A DNA stretch of 26,599 nucleotides from Blastocladiella britannica. Lineage: Eukaryota; Blastocladiomycota; Blastocladiomycetes; Blastocladiales; Blastocladiaceae. Both the position numbers and the translations under genes were made by a program. The stretch is from NCBI GenBank assembly GCA_025349905.2, contig MU624747.1, positions 1-26,599 on the forward strand. Reading direction: 5' to 3'. Below the pieces are notes generated by a model that saw only the letters and a list, made by a program, of their open reading frames with translations, did no database searches and was not told where the DNA came from. Shown here in pieces: positions 1 to 8,097 of this stretch (its first letter is position 1; each line of letters starts with the position of its first letter).

Positions 1-153
1 AAGATTCGGGCGCGCATCGTTGGGTCCATGGTGCACGCGGTTTCCTCATTGATGCGGCAGCATCTTTGGGATCGACACGTCGCGCGGTTGGTGGCCGCCG
101 ACAAACAAGCCGAGCTTGAGCAGGCAGCTCAACCTCCAGCTTCGCCTCCGTAG
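1..153 (+). CDS. 3' end of an unidentified protein-coding gene (partial)
   Basis: Reading from base 1 in frame 1 there are 50 codons without a stop, ending in TAG at 151-153. The peptide is basic then acidic and ends in a Pro/Ala-rich tail (QPPASPP). It contains a helix-like stretch (VARLVAADKQAELEQAAQ). Codon third positions are G/C-biased like the other genes here. No start codon or upstream exon is in the window, so only the C-terminus is visible. I do not recognise the family. It could also be a chance open frame, because 50 codons is short in GC-rich DNA. Confidence 0.35.
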   Translation, partial: KIRARIVGSMVHAVSSLMRQHLWDRHVARLVAADKQAELEQAAQPPASPP

Positions 154-498
154 CCCCGTGACGGCTTTCCACGAAGGAACCAGTGGCCCGCATAACCGGT
201 CACGGTACAGAACGCGGTCGGATTTCATTCGGCCCACGACGACATTGCGTGCGACTATTTATCGACGCGTGTCCGAACTAGTTGTCGTGCCGGTGGAGCG
301 ATGACCTAGAGCACCCCTTGTGCTCTAGACCGACGTGGTTACAACACCGCGCGCGGGATTCCCCTTTTGTGAAGCGTGGGTTTCGATCCAAGAAATAGAG
401 TGGCAACCGATCACGACCCACAAAATTTATGTCATTTACAAAATATATTCGTCACCGTGCAGCCATTCTTCAGCGAAAAAAAAATATCATATACAACA
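154..498. other. Intergenic region upstream of RRP1
   Basis: About 345 bp with no convincing coding frame on either strand. The last 80 bases are AT-rich and end in an A-run and a CAAC-type leader just before the RRP1 ATG, as expected of a 5' untranslated region and promoter. No tRNA-like or repeated structure was seen. Confidence 0.5.
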
Positions 499-2507
499 AT
501 GGAGAGCGCACTTGCCAAACGCCTGGCTGCCGTTGGTGCGTGTGCTCCATTTCATTGTTTTTAACAGAATTTGCTCGCTCACCTCCATTTGTAACTTTGT
601 AACAGACAAAAAGGAGCGCGACGCGGCTTTCCAACAGCTGACGGAATGGCTCGAGGCACAGCAGGACCTCTCTGAGCTGGAACTCTTGAAGCTCTGGCGC
701 GCGCTTTACTATGGTTCTTTTATTTAGTTCATATTCACTTAGAGCTATGGTCCTGACATGGCATTGACTGGAAACAGCGTACTGGCTTTCCGACAAGCAG
801 CTTGTGCAGCAGGATCTCGCGTCCAAGCTCGCACAGCTTGCCCGCGCCCTCACGTCGCCCGAGCTCGGAATCCGTTACATTCACGCGTTCTGGCAGACCA
901 TGATTGGCCAGTGGTACCAATTGGACCGGCACCGGTACATAACGGTTTTTCTTTATGTATATATCGCATATCCCAGAATGAACTCATTCAATTCCCAAAA
1001 AAAATATCAAGTCTGGACAAGTTCTACTACCTGTTCCGGCAAATGCACGCCGCCTCGTTCCAACTGCTCGAGGACAGCGCTTACGCTGACGATGCGATGG
1101 ATCTGTTTGTCAAGGCAATGGTCGAGGGTCCTCTCAAGTGCGAGCGATTCAATTTTACCATTCGAAATAGTCTGGACAACTAACAGCGAAATGACATTAT
1201 AGTGCCACGGAATCCCGCATCTCCGACTCCCTGCGGTACCACGCGATCGAAGCGTACCTCCCAACCCTCGAGTCGTCGCTGGCGCACCCGGTCCCCGCCG
1301 AGCACTTTTCGACGCTGATCATGCCATTTGTGCTGCTGCTGGGCGAGACGAGCAACCGCAAGGTCATAGAGCGCGTCAACGAGCACGTGATTGAGCGCAT
1401 GACCGAGATTGTGGATGGCGAAATTGCTGCCAAGAAGGCCGGTAAGGTGGTGGTGATCGATGAAGTTGCTGAGGAGAATGAGGAGGATGCCGCCGATGTC
1501 CTCACCACGTCGCCGCTCCAAATCTACTTCCCGGACATTGTCTCGATCATGTTTGATGTGGCGTCGCACGCCGACACCCCGGCCCCCAACCGCAAGCGGC
1601 TGTACGCGCTGGTGCGCACCATTTCGGCCCGGTACGCCATTTCGCTGGTCGACGACGACAATGACGACGAGGAGAGCGAGGAGGCGGACATGAGCGATGA
1701 CGAGCTGGCGGCGCTGGCCGAGATTTCGTCGCGCGAGACGGCTGCTGCGGCCGGAGTCAAGCGCAAGCGTGACAGCGACGACGACGGCTCGGATCTTGAC
1801 GACGACATGGAGGAGGACGCTGAAGACGTGGGTGGTGATGACGACGTTGACGAGGCCGACTGGGAGAACGTCAAGTGGGAAGACCTCCCGTCGTGCTCGT
1901 CGGACGACGAGGCCGAGATGGCCGCTGACGCGATGCTTGCTGGCATGGACGTGCCCAGCGACGACGAGTCGGATGAGTTGGATGAAGAGGCAGCTGCGAG
2001 CGATGAAGAGAACGAGGCGCCGGCAACATCCGCCCCCGTTATTGCTGTCGCTGCTGCTGCCAAGAAAGGCAAGCGTGCCGGTGGTGGTGCCAACAAGCAG
2101 GTGCCCGCATCGCCAGCGCCAACCAAGGCGACGGACGATGCGCGCGAGACGCCGTCCAAGTCGGTGCAGTTCCGCATGGACAAGAACGAGTTCAAGGGTA
2201 CGTCTGTTTTTGCTTTTCTTGTTGTTGTTGTTGTTGTTGCTGTCCATACTTACTTGAATGCAACATAGCGTTCAACCGCACCGAGCCATCTTCGCGCGTG
2301 TCGGCAACCAAGGTGCAAAAGGAGACGTTCCCGGCTCCCGACTTGATGCCCACGCCGCCGGCACCGCGCAAGTCGGCGCAGGGCCGCGGGAGCAGTAAAA
2401 AGTCGTTTGGGCAGCCGCCGCAAGGGATGCGCTCGAACGTGATCCCAGCGCCCCAGGGCAAGACCAAGGGCGGCAAAAAGTCGCACAAGCGTGCTCGGAG
2501 GGCATAA
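499..2507 (+). CDS. RRP1: Ribosomal RNA processing protein 1 (Nop52/RRP1 family), 553 aa, six exons
   Basis: Nucleolar factor needed for 27S pre-rRNA processing and 60S subunit assembly (family knowledge). Exons, inferred from frame phase: 499-535, 606-713, 778-934, 1012-1137, 1203-2197 and 2269-2507; the sum is 1662 nt, exactly 554 codons. The first ~210 residues carry the conserved Nop52 helices: a start like AKRLAAVDKKERDAAFQQLT, then ELELLKLWRALYYAYWLSDK, the QQDLA and FWQTMIGQWYQLDRHRLDK blocks, and a FYYLFRQM helix. The C-terminal half is low-complexity and strongly acidic (runs of D/E with SDDE and DDD patches). It ends in a basic tail (KTKGGKKSHKRARRA) typical of nucleolar proteins. 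The intron before exon 5 has a CTAAC branch site. The start was chosen because its 37-nt first exon splices in phase to the conserved KKERDAAF block and lies after an A-rich leader. Confidence 0.9.
2218..2240 (+). repeat. (GTT)n microsatellite in last RRP1 intron
   Basis: Seven or so consecutive TTG/GTT triplets lie inside the final RRP1 intron (2198-2268), forming a pyrimidine/G tract before the 3' splice site. It is non-coding under the spliced model. Confidence 0.8.
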
Positions 2508-2700
2508 ATTATTACACTCTTCTTTTTTTACTTTTTGTGTGGTGCGGCGCTGCGCGGTGCCAACTTTGCTTGGCATTTCAATAGTCATGCCAGGTGAGTT
2601 TATGTTAGTTTGCGATCAAGTCCGTGCGAAAGGCTCAAGTTAAAGTTGGCTGTCCTTGTTTCTTGCCAACACACAAAACGCATAAAAAATCAAAGAAAAA

Positions 2701-3165
2701 ATGAAATTCACGACCCTCATCGCCGTCCTGGCCGCGACCGCCGTCGCCGTGGTATCGGGCCAAGTCTCCACCACCTGCGTGCCGTGCAACAACTTTGTCG
2801 GGAAATGCCTGGCAGCGTGTGCGGCCCCACAAGTGTGCGCAACGCTGCCGGCGTCGTGCTCGCAGTGCGCCGAGTTTGCGTGCAAGGATCCCACGCAGCT
2901 GCCGGCCGGCTGGGTGGTCAAGGATGGCAGTAGCGGGCAGGTGACGATTCTGCCCGTCTCAACCACCACGTCTTCCCAGTCGACAACTCCGTCATCGGCA
3001 ACTACCAGTGATACAACGACAACTGGATCGAATGTATCGACCACGACGACGGGATTAGCGGCGTCGCCGACCAAGGCCCCGTCCGCGGCGGCGGACTTGC
3101 CCGCGGCCAAGGCCATGCATGGCGCGGCGGCGGTCGCAGTTGCGGCCTTGGCGCTTATTCTTTGA
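2701..3165 (+). CDS. Secreted Cys-rich, Ser/Thr-rich, probably GPI-anchored protein (cluster member 1)
   Basis: Single exon, 154 aa. Residues 1-20 form a signal peptide (KFTTLIAVLAATAVAVVSG, cleavage before QV). A compact cysteine domain of about 55 residues has eight Cys and ends in PAGW. Its spacing is C-x2-C-x6-C-x3-C-x5-C-x6-C-x2-C-x4-C. A Ser/Thr-rich, probably O-glycosylated stalk follows. The protein ends in a small-residue hydrophobic tail (AAVAVAALALIL) typical of a GPI-attachment signal. The ATG follows an A-rich leader. The Cys pattern is shared with the three neighbouring genes. A cell-surface role is inferred; the biochemical function is unknown. Confidence 0.8.
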   Translation: MKFTTLIAVLAATAVAVVSGQVSTTCVPCNNFVGKCLAACAAPQVCATLPASCSQCAEFACKDPTQLPAGWVVKDGSSGQVTILPVSTTTSSQSTTPSSATTSDTTTTGSNVSTTTTGLAASPTKAPSAAADLPAAKAMHGAAAVAVAALALIL

Positions 3166-3234
3166 GCAATAAAAAAAAAAGTGCAACCTGACTTTTTTCT
3201 CGTGGGGATCCCAAAGATGGAGTTTTTTTTTTTC

Positions 3235-3251
3235 CTCCCATGTGATCATGC
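3235..3251 (+). promoter_or_regulatory. Duplicated upstream block, copy 1 (contains palindrome TGATCA)
   Basis: CTCCCATGTGATCATGC lies about 135 bp upstream of the start of cluster member 2. A 17-base copy with one mismatch lies upstream of member 3 at 3893-3909. In both places a CAGCC and, further on, a CGCC...GGGG..GAC stretch follow. This may be a conserved promoter element, or just what remains of the ancestral upstream region after gene duplication. Confidence 0.4.
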
Positions 3252-3385
3252 ATCCAGCCATTCCTACGCCACCAGCGGGGCTGACATGCGTCATCAGTGT
3301 TTTTTGAGTCCTTTTTTTTTTTTTTTGACTTCAAATACAGAGCTCTTTCGTTAAAACATACAAAATAAACGAAAAATAAAGAAAA

Positions 3386-3850
3386 ATGAAGTCCACCATT
3401 CTCCTCATCGCCACTGTGGCCGCGGTCGCCTCGGCTCAGACCATCTCGCTCCCGCCCGTGTCATTACCGACGGGCGGCGCCATCATGTGCGTGCAAGTGA
3501 TTCCCAAGTGCCCGACGACGTGCCCGCTGCCGACGTTCTGCGCCATCAAGGGCCGGTCGGCGACCGAGTGCGCGCGGGCCGAGTGCCGGTTGCCCAACGA
3601 CATCAACAACGGCTGGAGCCTCGCACCCGGACAGGCCACTGACGGTATCTCGTTCCCGTCGACCCCGACCGCGACGGACGCTTCGACTGCCACCTCTACT
3701 TCGTCGACTGCGTCCACGGCTGCGTCGACTAGCACTACCTCGTCGGTGACGCCCGCTGCGTCCCAGACGCCCTCTGGTGCGGACGCCAACAAGGGCGGCG
3801 CGTTGGTGGCGGCCGTCGTTGTTGGTGCCGCGGCCTTTGTTGCCTTGTAA
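3386..3850 (+). CDS. Secreted Cys-rich, Ser/Thr-rich, probably GPI-anchored protein (cluster member 2)
   Basis: Single exon, 154 aa. Signal peptide MKSTILLIATVAAVASA, then a six-cysteine module (C-x6-C-x3-C-x5-C-x9-C-x4-C) ending in NNGWSL. This is the member 1 module minus the two cysteines of its CxxC pairs. A T/S/A-rich stalk follows, with repeated TAT/TST units. The C-terminal hydrophobic GPI-type tail is GGALVAAVVVGAAAFVAL. It is a close tandem paralogue of the next gene: signal peptide, the AIKGRSATECARAEC segment and the whole last 25 residues are nearly the same. Function unknown; a surface location is inferred. Confidence 0.82.
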   Translation: MKSTILLIATVAAVASAQTISLPPVSLPTGGAIMCVQVIPKCPTTCPLPTFCAIKGRSATECARAECRLPNDINNGWSLAPGQATDGISFPSTPTATDASTATSTSSTASTAASTSTTSSVTPAASQTPSGADANKGGALVAAVVVGAAAFVAL

Positions 3851-3892
3851 TAGCTACCCTTTGCTATCTTGCTCTGGAATGAATTGCTTAAT

Positions 3893-3909
3893 CTCCCAGG
3901 TGATCATGC
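3893..3909 (+). promoter_or_regulatory. Duplicated upstream block, copy 2 (contains palindrome TGATCA)
   Basis: CTCCCAGGTGATCATGC differs from the copy at 3235-3251 at one base. It lies about 200 bp upstream of cluster member 3, after the stop of member 2. It may be a shared regulatory site or duplication-derived flanking sequence. Confidence 0.4.
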
Positions 3910-4044
3910 GCGCAGCCTGGTGTTTCTTTTTTACTTCCTGCGCCGCCGGTCGGTGGGGCCGACTTCCGCGCCGGAAGTACTTGATTGATTTCAAAATGTG
4001 AAGTACAAGTACAGCGCTCCCCACTTGCCGTTGAGCTTATACCG

Positions 4045-4096
4045 CACACGAACACACGCACACACACAAACACACAACACACGCACACACACACAC
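4045..4096 (+). repeat. Imperfect (CA)n microsatellite in the leader of cluster member 3
   Basis: About 50 bases of CA dinucleotides with occasional CG or AA interruptions end 14 bases before the ATG at 4111. The tract therefore probably lies in the 5' untranslated region or core promoter. It is not part of the protein if translation starts at MFKST, which matches the start of the paralogue. Confidence 0.8.
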
Positions 4097-4110
4097 TAAA
4101 AACAACAAAA

Positions 4111-4620
4111 ATGTTCAAGTCCACCATCCTCCTCATTGCAACTGTGGCCGCAATCGCTTCAGCCCAGAGCTTCTCGTTCCCGCTCCCGTCCTTTGCGCTG
4201 CCGACGAGCGGCGCCGTTACGTGCCCGCAAGCGGTGCCCAATTGCCCGGCGACATGCTCGCAGCCGATGCAATGCGCCATCAAGGGCCAGTCGGCGACCG
4301 AGTGCGCGCGCGCAGAGTGCCGCCAGCCCAGCGACATCAGCAACGGCTGGAGCCTCGCACCGAACCAGGTCTCGGACGGGACCTCGTTGCGGTCGACTGC
4401 GACCGCAACGGACACTTCCACGACGACCGTTACCTCTACGTCGACGACGGCCGTTACATCTACGTCGTCGACGACTGTTACCTCTACGTCGACGAAGACC
4501 GTTACCTCTACGTCGGTTACGCCAGTTGCATCCCAGACGCCCTCGGGCGCAGACGCCAACAAGGGCGGCGCGCTGGTGGCGGCCGTCGTTGTCGGCGCCG
4601 CGGCCTTTGCTGCTTTGTGA
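4111..4620 (+). CDS. Secreted Cys-rich, Ser/Thr-rich, probably GPI-anchored protein (cluster member 3)
   Basis: Single exon, 169 aa. The start at 4111 was chosen over an upstream in-frame ATG because MFKSTILLIATVAAIASAQ matches the paralogue's signal peptide and the upstream extension would translate the CA repeat. The six-cysteine module (C-x6-C-x3-C-x5-C-x9-C-x4-C, then SNGWSL) is the same as in member 2. The stalk is a run of imperfect TVTSTST units, longer than in member 2, so repeat expansion explains the extra 15 residues. The C-terminal GPI-type tail is nearly identical to that of member 2. Function unknown. Confidence 0.82.
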   Translation: MFKSTILLIATVAAIASAQSFSFPLPSFALPTSGAVTCPQAVPNCPATCSQPMQCAIKGQSATECARAECRQPSDISNGWSLAPNQVSDGTSLRSTATATDTSTTTVTSTSTTAVTSTSSTTVTSTSTKTVTSTSVTPVASQTPSGADANKGGALVAAVVVGAAAFAAL

Positions 4621-5079
4621 GAACTTTTCTGTTCAAGTGAAATGAAATTGCACGTTTGTTTCAACCAAACCAAAAATCCACCGGAAGAGGAAAGGAAGAA
4701 GCGTGATCTCGACCCTGCACGCAGGAACGCTAAAAGGAAAAGCCTAATCGAGAATGGGGGGGGGGATGCGATCCCATGGGGAAAAAAATAGGGGGGGGTG
4801 GGTGGTGGGTGCTGGAAAAGGCGGGATATCGGAATGGCAGCCTGGATATCCATTGGGCATCATGGAAGGACCGGCCGAAATATCAACGAGAAACCGGACT
4901 GGTTTGACACTGGAAAGAAAATGGGCATTGGAATTCGGATGGAAGGATTGGGACACAAGAAATCCATGCAAAGTAAATCGTGTTCCGATTTCTATGGCAG
5001 TCCAGTTTGGAATTCCATCTCCAAAGCCCGAGTTATGCGCAGCCATGTGCTTAAATTTTTTTTTTTTTGCGGAAAATGA
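4621..5079. other. Intergenic region between convergent surface-protein genes
   Basis: About 460 bp between the stops of members 3 and 4. No coding frame is convincing. It holds two long G runs (about 4755-4763 and 4791-4798), a GGTGGGTGGTGGG stretch, and a T-run near 5056-5070 by the 3' end of member 4. The middle is unusually rich in GGAAT/GGATAT words compared with its surroundings. Confidence 0.5.
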
Positions 5080-5799
5080 TCAGCAGAAGAAAAACAGAAG
5101 TGCAGTGATCGCCCACATGCCTCCGCGAGCAACCGCAAGCTTGGAACTATCTGACGTTGTTGACTGAAACCCTCCTCCGTGGCCAGTTGTAGAAGTCGAG
5201 GTCCATGAAGGAAGGGCTGGCAGCACGGGCGGCACGAGATGGGGAAGGGACGGAGCGGAGTTCGTTGGCGGCGGAACTGGGACCGGCTTGTCGCTCACTT
5301 GCGGAGCCGATGTACTGCTTGACGAGGTACTGGTTGATGATGCCTTGGACGTTGACGAAGACGAGGGATCCACCAGCCAGCCCGACGCCGGAACTGATCC
5401 GCGGAGAAAGCACTTGGCAACCGAGCACTGCGTGCACGTCTGGACACTTCGGGCACACACCGAGTTGCTTGCACATGACGGGGCGCAATCGGGGACCACG
5501 GCGGCGCAGGCAAAGCACTCATCACCGTTGTCACTGCTACTCCCGCCGGAGTTGTCAGACGGATCAAAGAGCCACCCGGATGCGGGAACTGCGCCGTGGG
5601 CGAAACACTTGGCGATCGAGCACTGCTTGCAGGTCTGGATACTGCGCGCACACACGGGGGACGTCGCGCTGCAGCCGGGAACGCAGTCGGGAAACACGGC
5701 TGCACACGCAAAGCAGGTGCCTTGAGCTGAAACGTGGTGTGAGTGATTGATCAGAAGGAGGAGCAGGAGCGCGATCCAGAACGAGTGTAACTTGTTCAT
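5080..5799 (-). CDS. Secreted protein with two tandem Cys modules, probably GPI-anchored (cluster member 4)
   Basis: Single exon, 239 aa, opposite strand to members 1-3. Signal peptide of about 25 residues (ALLLLLLINHSHHVSA). Two consecutive copies of the eight-cysteine module follow, each beginning CFACAAV and ending VPASGW, with spacing C-x2-C-x6-C-x3-C-x5/6-C-x6-C-x2-C-x4-C. They are separated by a short Gly/Ser/Asp linker. After the second copy come a Ser/Thr stretch, a Pro-rich segment (VPVPPPTNSAP), and a C-terminal hydrophobic end (MWAITALLFFFC) that could be a GPI signal or a short membrane anchor. The spacing equals that of member 1, so all four genes belong to one family. Function unknown. 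Confidence 0.8.
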   Translation of the reverse strand: MNKLHSFWIALLLLLLINHSHHVSAQGTCFACAAVFPDCVPGCSATSPVCARSIQTCKQCSIAKCFAHGAVPASGWLFDPSDNSGGSSSDNGDECFACAAVVPDCAPSCASNSVCARSVQTCTQCSVAKCFLRGSVPASGWLVDPSSSSTSKASSTSTSSSSTSAPQVSDKPVPVPPPTNSAPSLPHLVPPVLPALPSWTSTSTTGHGGGFQSTTSDSSKLAVARGGMWAITALLFFFC

Positions 5800-6010
5800 T
5801 TTCTTATACTTGAGGATGGCGAAATGGTCCAGGTCGATCTAGCATGCATTCCAGCAGAGGGAGACGGCGGGAGCCCGCTCATTATATCCATTTTTTTTTT
5901 TTTTTCGAGACGAGTCATGGGAAACCAACTTTGGGAACAACGACACACACAAACTCTCTTTTCGACATGCATTCCCATCGCATTCGAAAGCATACGTCAT
6001 CAGCAAGCAA

Positions 6011-7975
6011 ATGATCATATACAGGCTCTCGGTCTGGCACACGCGGACACCGGCCACTGCGACTTCCGCGCCGTCCATGTCGTGCTTCATGTCCTGGCCA
6101 TCTCCTGCGCATGCAGCAGCGGCCGCAGCCAATTCCACTACAGCACGACAGCCAAATAACAACACGCATGGCGCTGATGATTTGATCCAATCACTGGTGG
6201 CTCTGTTCCATGCATCCCTTCGGTGTTCGTACTTGACCGACACCACTGGATCGCTGATCGTGTGTGCTCGGGCCATTTCCTCTGGCGCTCCCACCCATGG
6301 GTTCTTGGTTCCACTGCTGGTCTTGTCCGCGGCAAATGCCACACAAGGAGCACCGCATTCACCTGCGCTGGCAATGAGCGCACTGGGACTGCTGTACGAC
6401 TTGGTGTGTGCCGTTGGCGGGCCTGATTGTATGTTACCCATTGCAACTCAAGGTAACACAGCCATTAATGCTTCAAATAGTCTTCGAAAGGTTGGAAGAG
6501 CACCGCGGATCGCCAAAGGAAAAGGCTGTCACCTGGCTCTTGTCATCCCTCTTGTGCCAGGCTCATGCAGGTACTGAATTTATGCCATGGAAAGTTGTCA
6601 TGGCTAAAGAAGCGTAATGTAGATCCCATCGCCGAGAGCATCCTTGGCCACGGCCCGCGCCGTGCTCCATTTTCACCTAGTGCCGAGCTCATACTCTCTC
6701 ACCGCTTGTACCAGTTGGAGAGCGTTTCGGTTTTGCCGCTCACAGCGATCACGGTTTGTTGCATTTGAATTTCGTGTGATCGTACTGGGTCTGACTCATT
6801 TTGCAAAAGCATAACCCGATGGTGGCAATGGACATTGAAACGATCTTGCTGCATGATAACCACGTACTCGTGTCGCATACAAGCGCACACCAGACTCGCC
6901 TGGTGGTTGGGTTTTGGCACGCATTGATGCGAGATCCCGGGTGCGAAGCTGGGCAGCACTTGCTCGACTGTGCCCCGTGCTGCAGCGATCCATGTATATT
7001 GCCTTGTCACTTTGACCAAAGACTCCAAACTGACAACCCTTAAAAACATGTAGCACGCGTCTGCTACCGATTCGCACTCTACTTGCCGACCCCATTCACG
7101 CTCACGGTGCACACGCTCGGCAAATGGACACTTCTGGCTGTCACTTCGCTCCCACTTACATCGTCCGGCGATCCAACGTGCCCAGACACGCTGGTTTCAT
7201 CGGTCGTGACGTGTCCGGCCACCATTCACGCGCTACACGACCTGGAGAGCATTGCCAGGACTCAGTTCCCACACTTTGACCCATTCTCGACTGGCCCCAT
7301 TCTGGCCATTCAGACCAGCCCATGGTCTGGCTCTGGTGATGTGGGCCCAGCAATGGCTGAAATCCCGCCTGGGTTCAAACCAAATGGGCAAAAGGGGCTT
7401 AGTGGCAGTTACGGCTGGGATTTTGCCAACTTTGTGCGGCTGGCAAAGGGAAAACCGACTAAAGCGTCGGCTGGGGATATGGTGGCAGGATGCCGCAGTA
7501 CCAGCATCACGGTGGACGGTGGTAACGCCTCTGCCTCTTTCAGTTCTTCAGCATTGAATGTTGGGGGCGACTTGGATGCTGATCGTGCTCCAGATCGGTT
7601 CGGTCGTGTTGCAGCTGCTCGGTATGCTATATAGTGCTCAGTACATGACAGAAGCAACTCACATGCGATCTCAACAGAATCTGTCCAACCGCGGGAGCAC
7701 CGGATCCGCTCGTGGCCATGTCGCTACTCTCGCCGAGTCAGGGACTTGCGTTGTGCTCGCATCCCTCGTCGGCCAGCGGAAACCAAGACTGGGACCATTT
7801 TGTTGCCCAAAAACGCCAAGTCCACGCAGTCGCTGGGTCGCCCCTCGTCACGTCGTGTCACTGGCCCCAACCAGTCTTGGCCAGTAGCACCAGTAACAAC
7901 AAGCCAAAGGGAGACGAACCAGGCGTATGGATCCACTGGTACTTTTTCCAATTTTCAACCATTTCCAAAGAATAG
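6011..7975 (+). CDS. Focadhesin-like (DUF3730, HEAT-type) protein, short form, ~560 aa, six exons
   Basis: Exons by phase: 6011-6403, 6462-6570, 6623-6753, 6810-6993, 7054-7621 and 7678-7975; total 1683 nt, exactly 561 codons. Introns are 52-60 nt; the one before exon 5 has a CTGAC branch site and TAG acceptor. The protein is a series of hydrophobic helical pairs. The order of blocks (GFLVPLLVL, PLMLQIVFERLEEHRGSP, SAELILSHRLYQLES, VVGFWHALMRDP, RFALYLPTPFTL, PPGFKPNGQKG) resembles the middle part of animal focadhesin as I know it. Focadhesin is about 1800 aa, has a DUF3730 domain, and in vertebrates supports SKI-complex stability. Here no equivalent of its first several hundred residues or its C-terminal half is visible, so this is a short homologue or a remnant. 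The start is uncertain: another frame is also open over 5990-6140 and a further upstream exon is possible. Confidence 0.5.
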
Positions 7976-8097
7976 ACTGACAAAGACACTATGAAAAGCA
8001 TTGGAACCAACGACCGACCAATGGTAGCCGCCGCCTTGGACGACAGTCCACTCGACATCCAAGCGTTCTACGAGCGAACACGCGAATATATTTAAAA

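Noticed and set aside
1180..2247. Long minus-strand open frames (up to 355 codons) opposite RRP1
   Set aside because: They mirror the acidic repeat-rich RRP1 exon. Their translations are Arg/Val/Leu- or Ser-rich with no domain, while the plus strand carries conserved Nop52 motifs.
2610..2700. Possible upstream extension of cluster member 1 in another frame
   Set aside because: It begins at a non-ATG codon and runs out of frame with the signal peptide; the ATG at 2701 after the A-rich leader is the better start.
3888..4853. 321-codon minus-strand frame over cluster member 3
   Set aside because: It reads the antisense of the Thr-repeat stalk and CA microsatellite (giving Val and Val/Cys runs). 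The plus strand has a signal peptide and conserved Cys spacing.
5839..6441. 200-codon minus-strand frame opposite the focadhesin-like exon 1
   Set aside because: No conserved features. The plus-strand frame continues through five further exons in exact phase.
7368..7390. GGGTTCAAACC, resembling a tRNA T-loop
   Set aside because: The flanking stem does not pair and there is no acceptor or anticodon arm. It lies within a coding exon.
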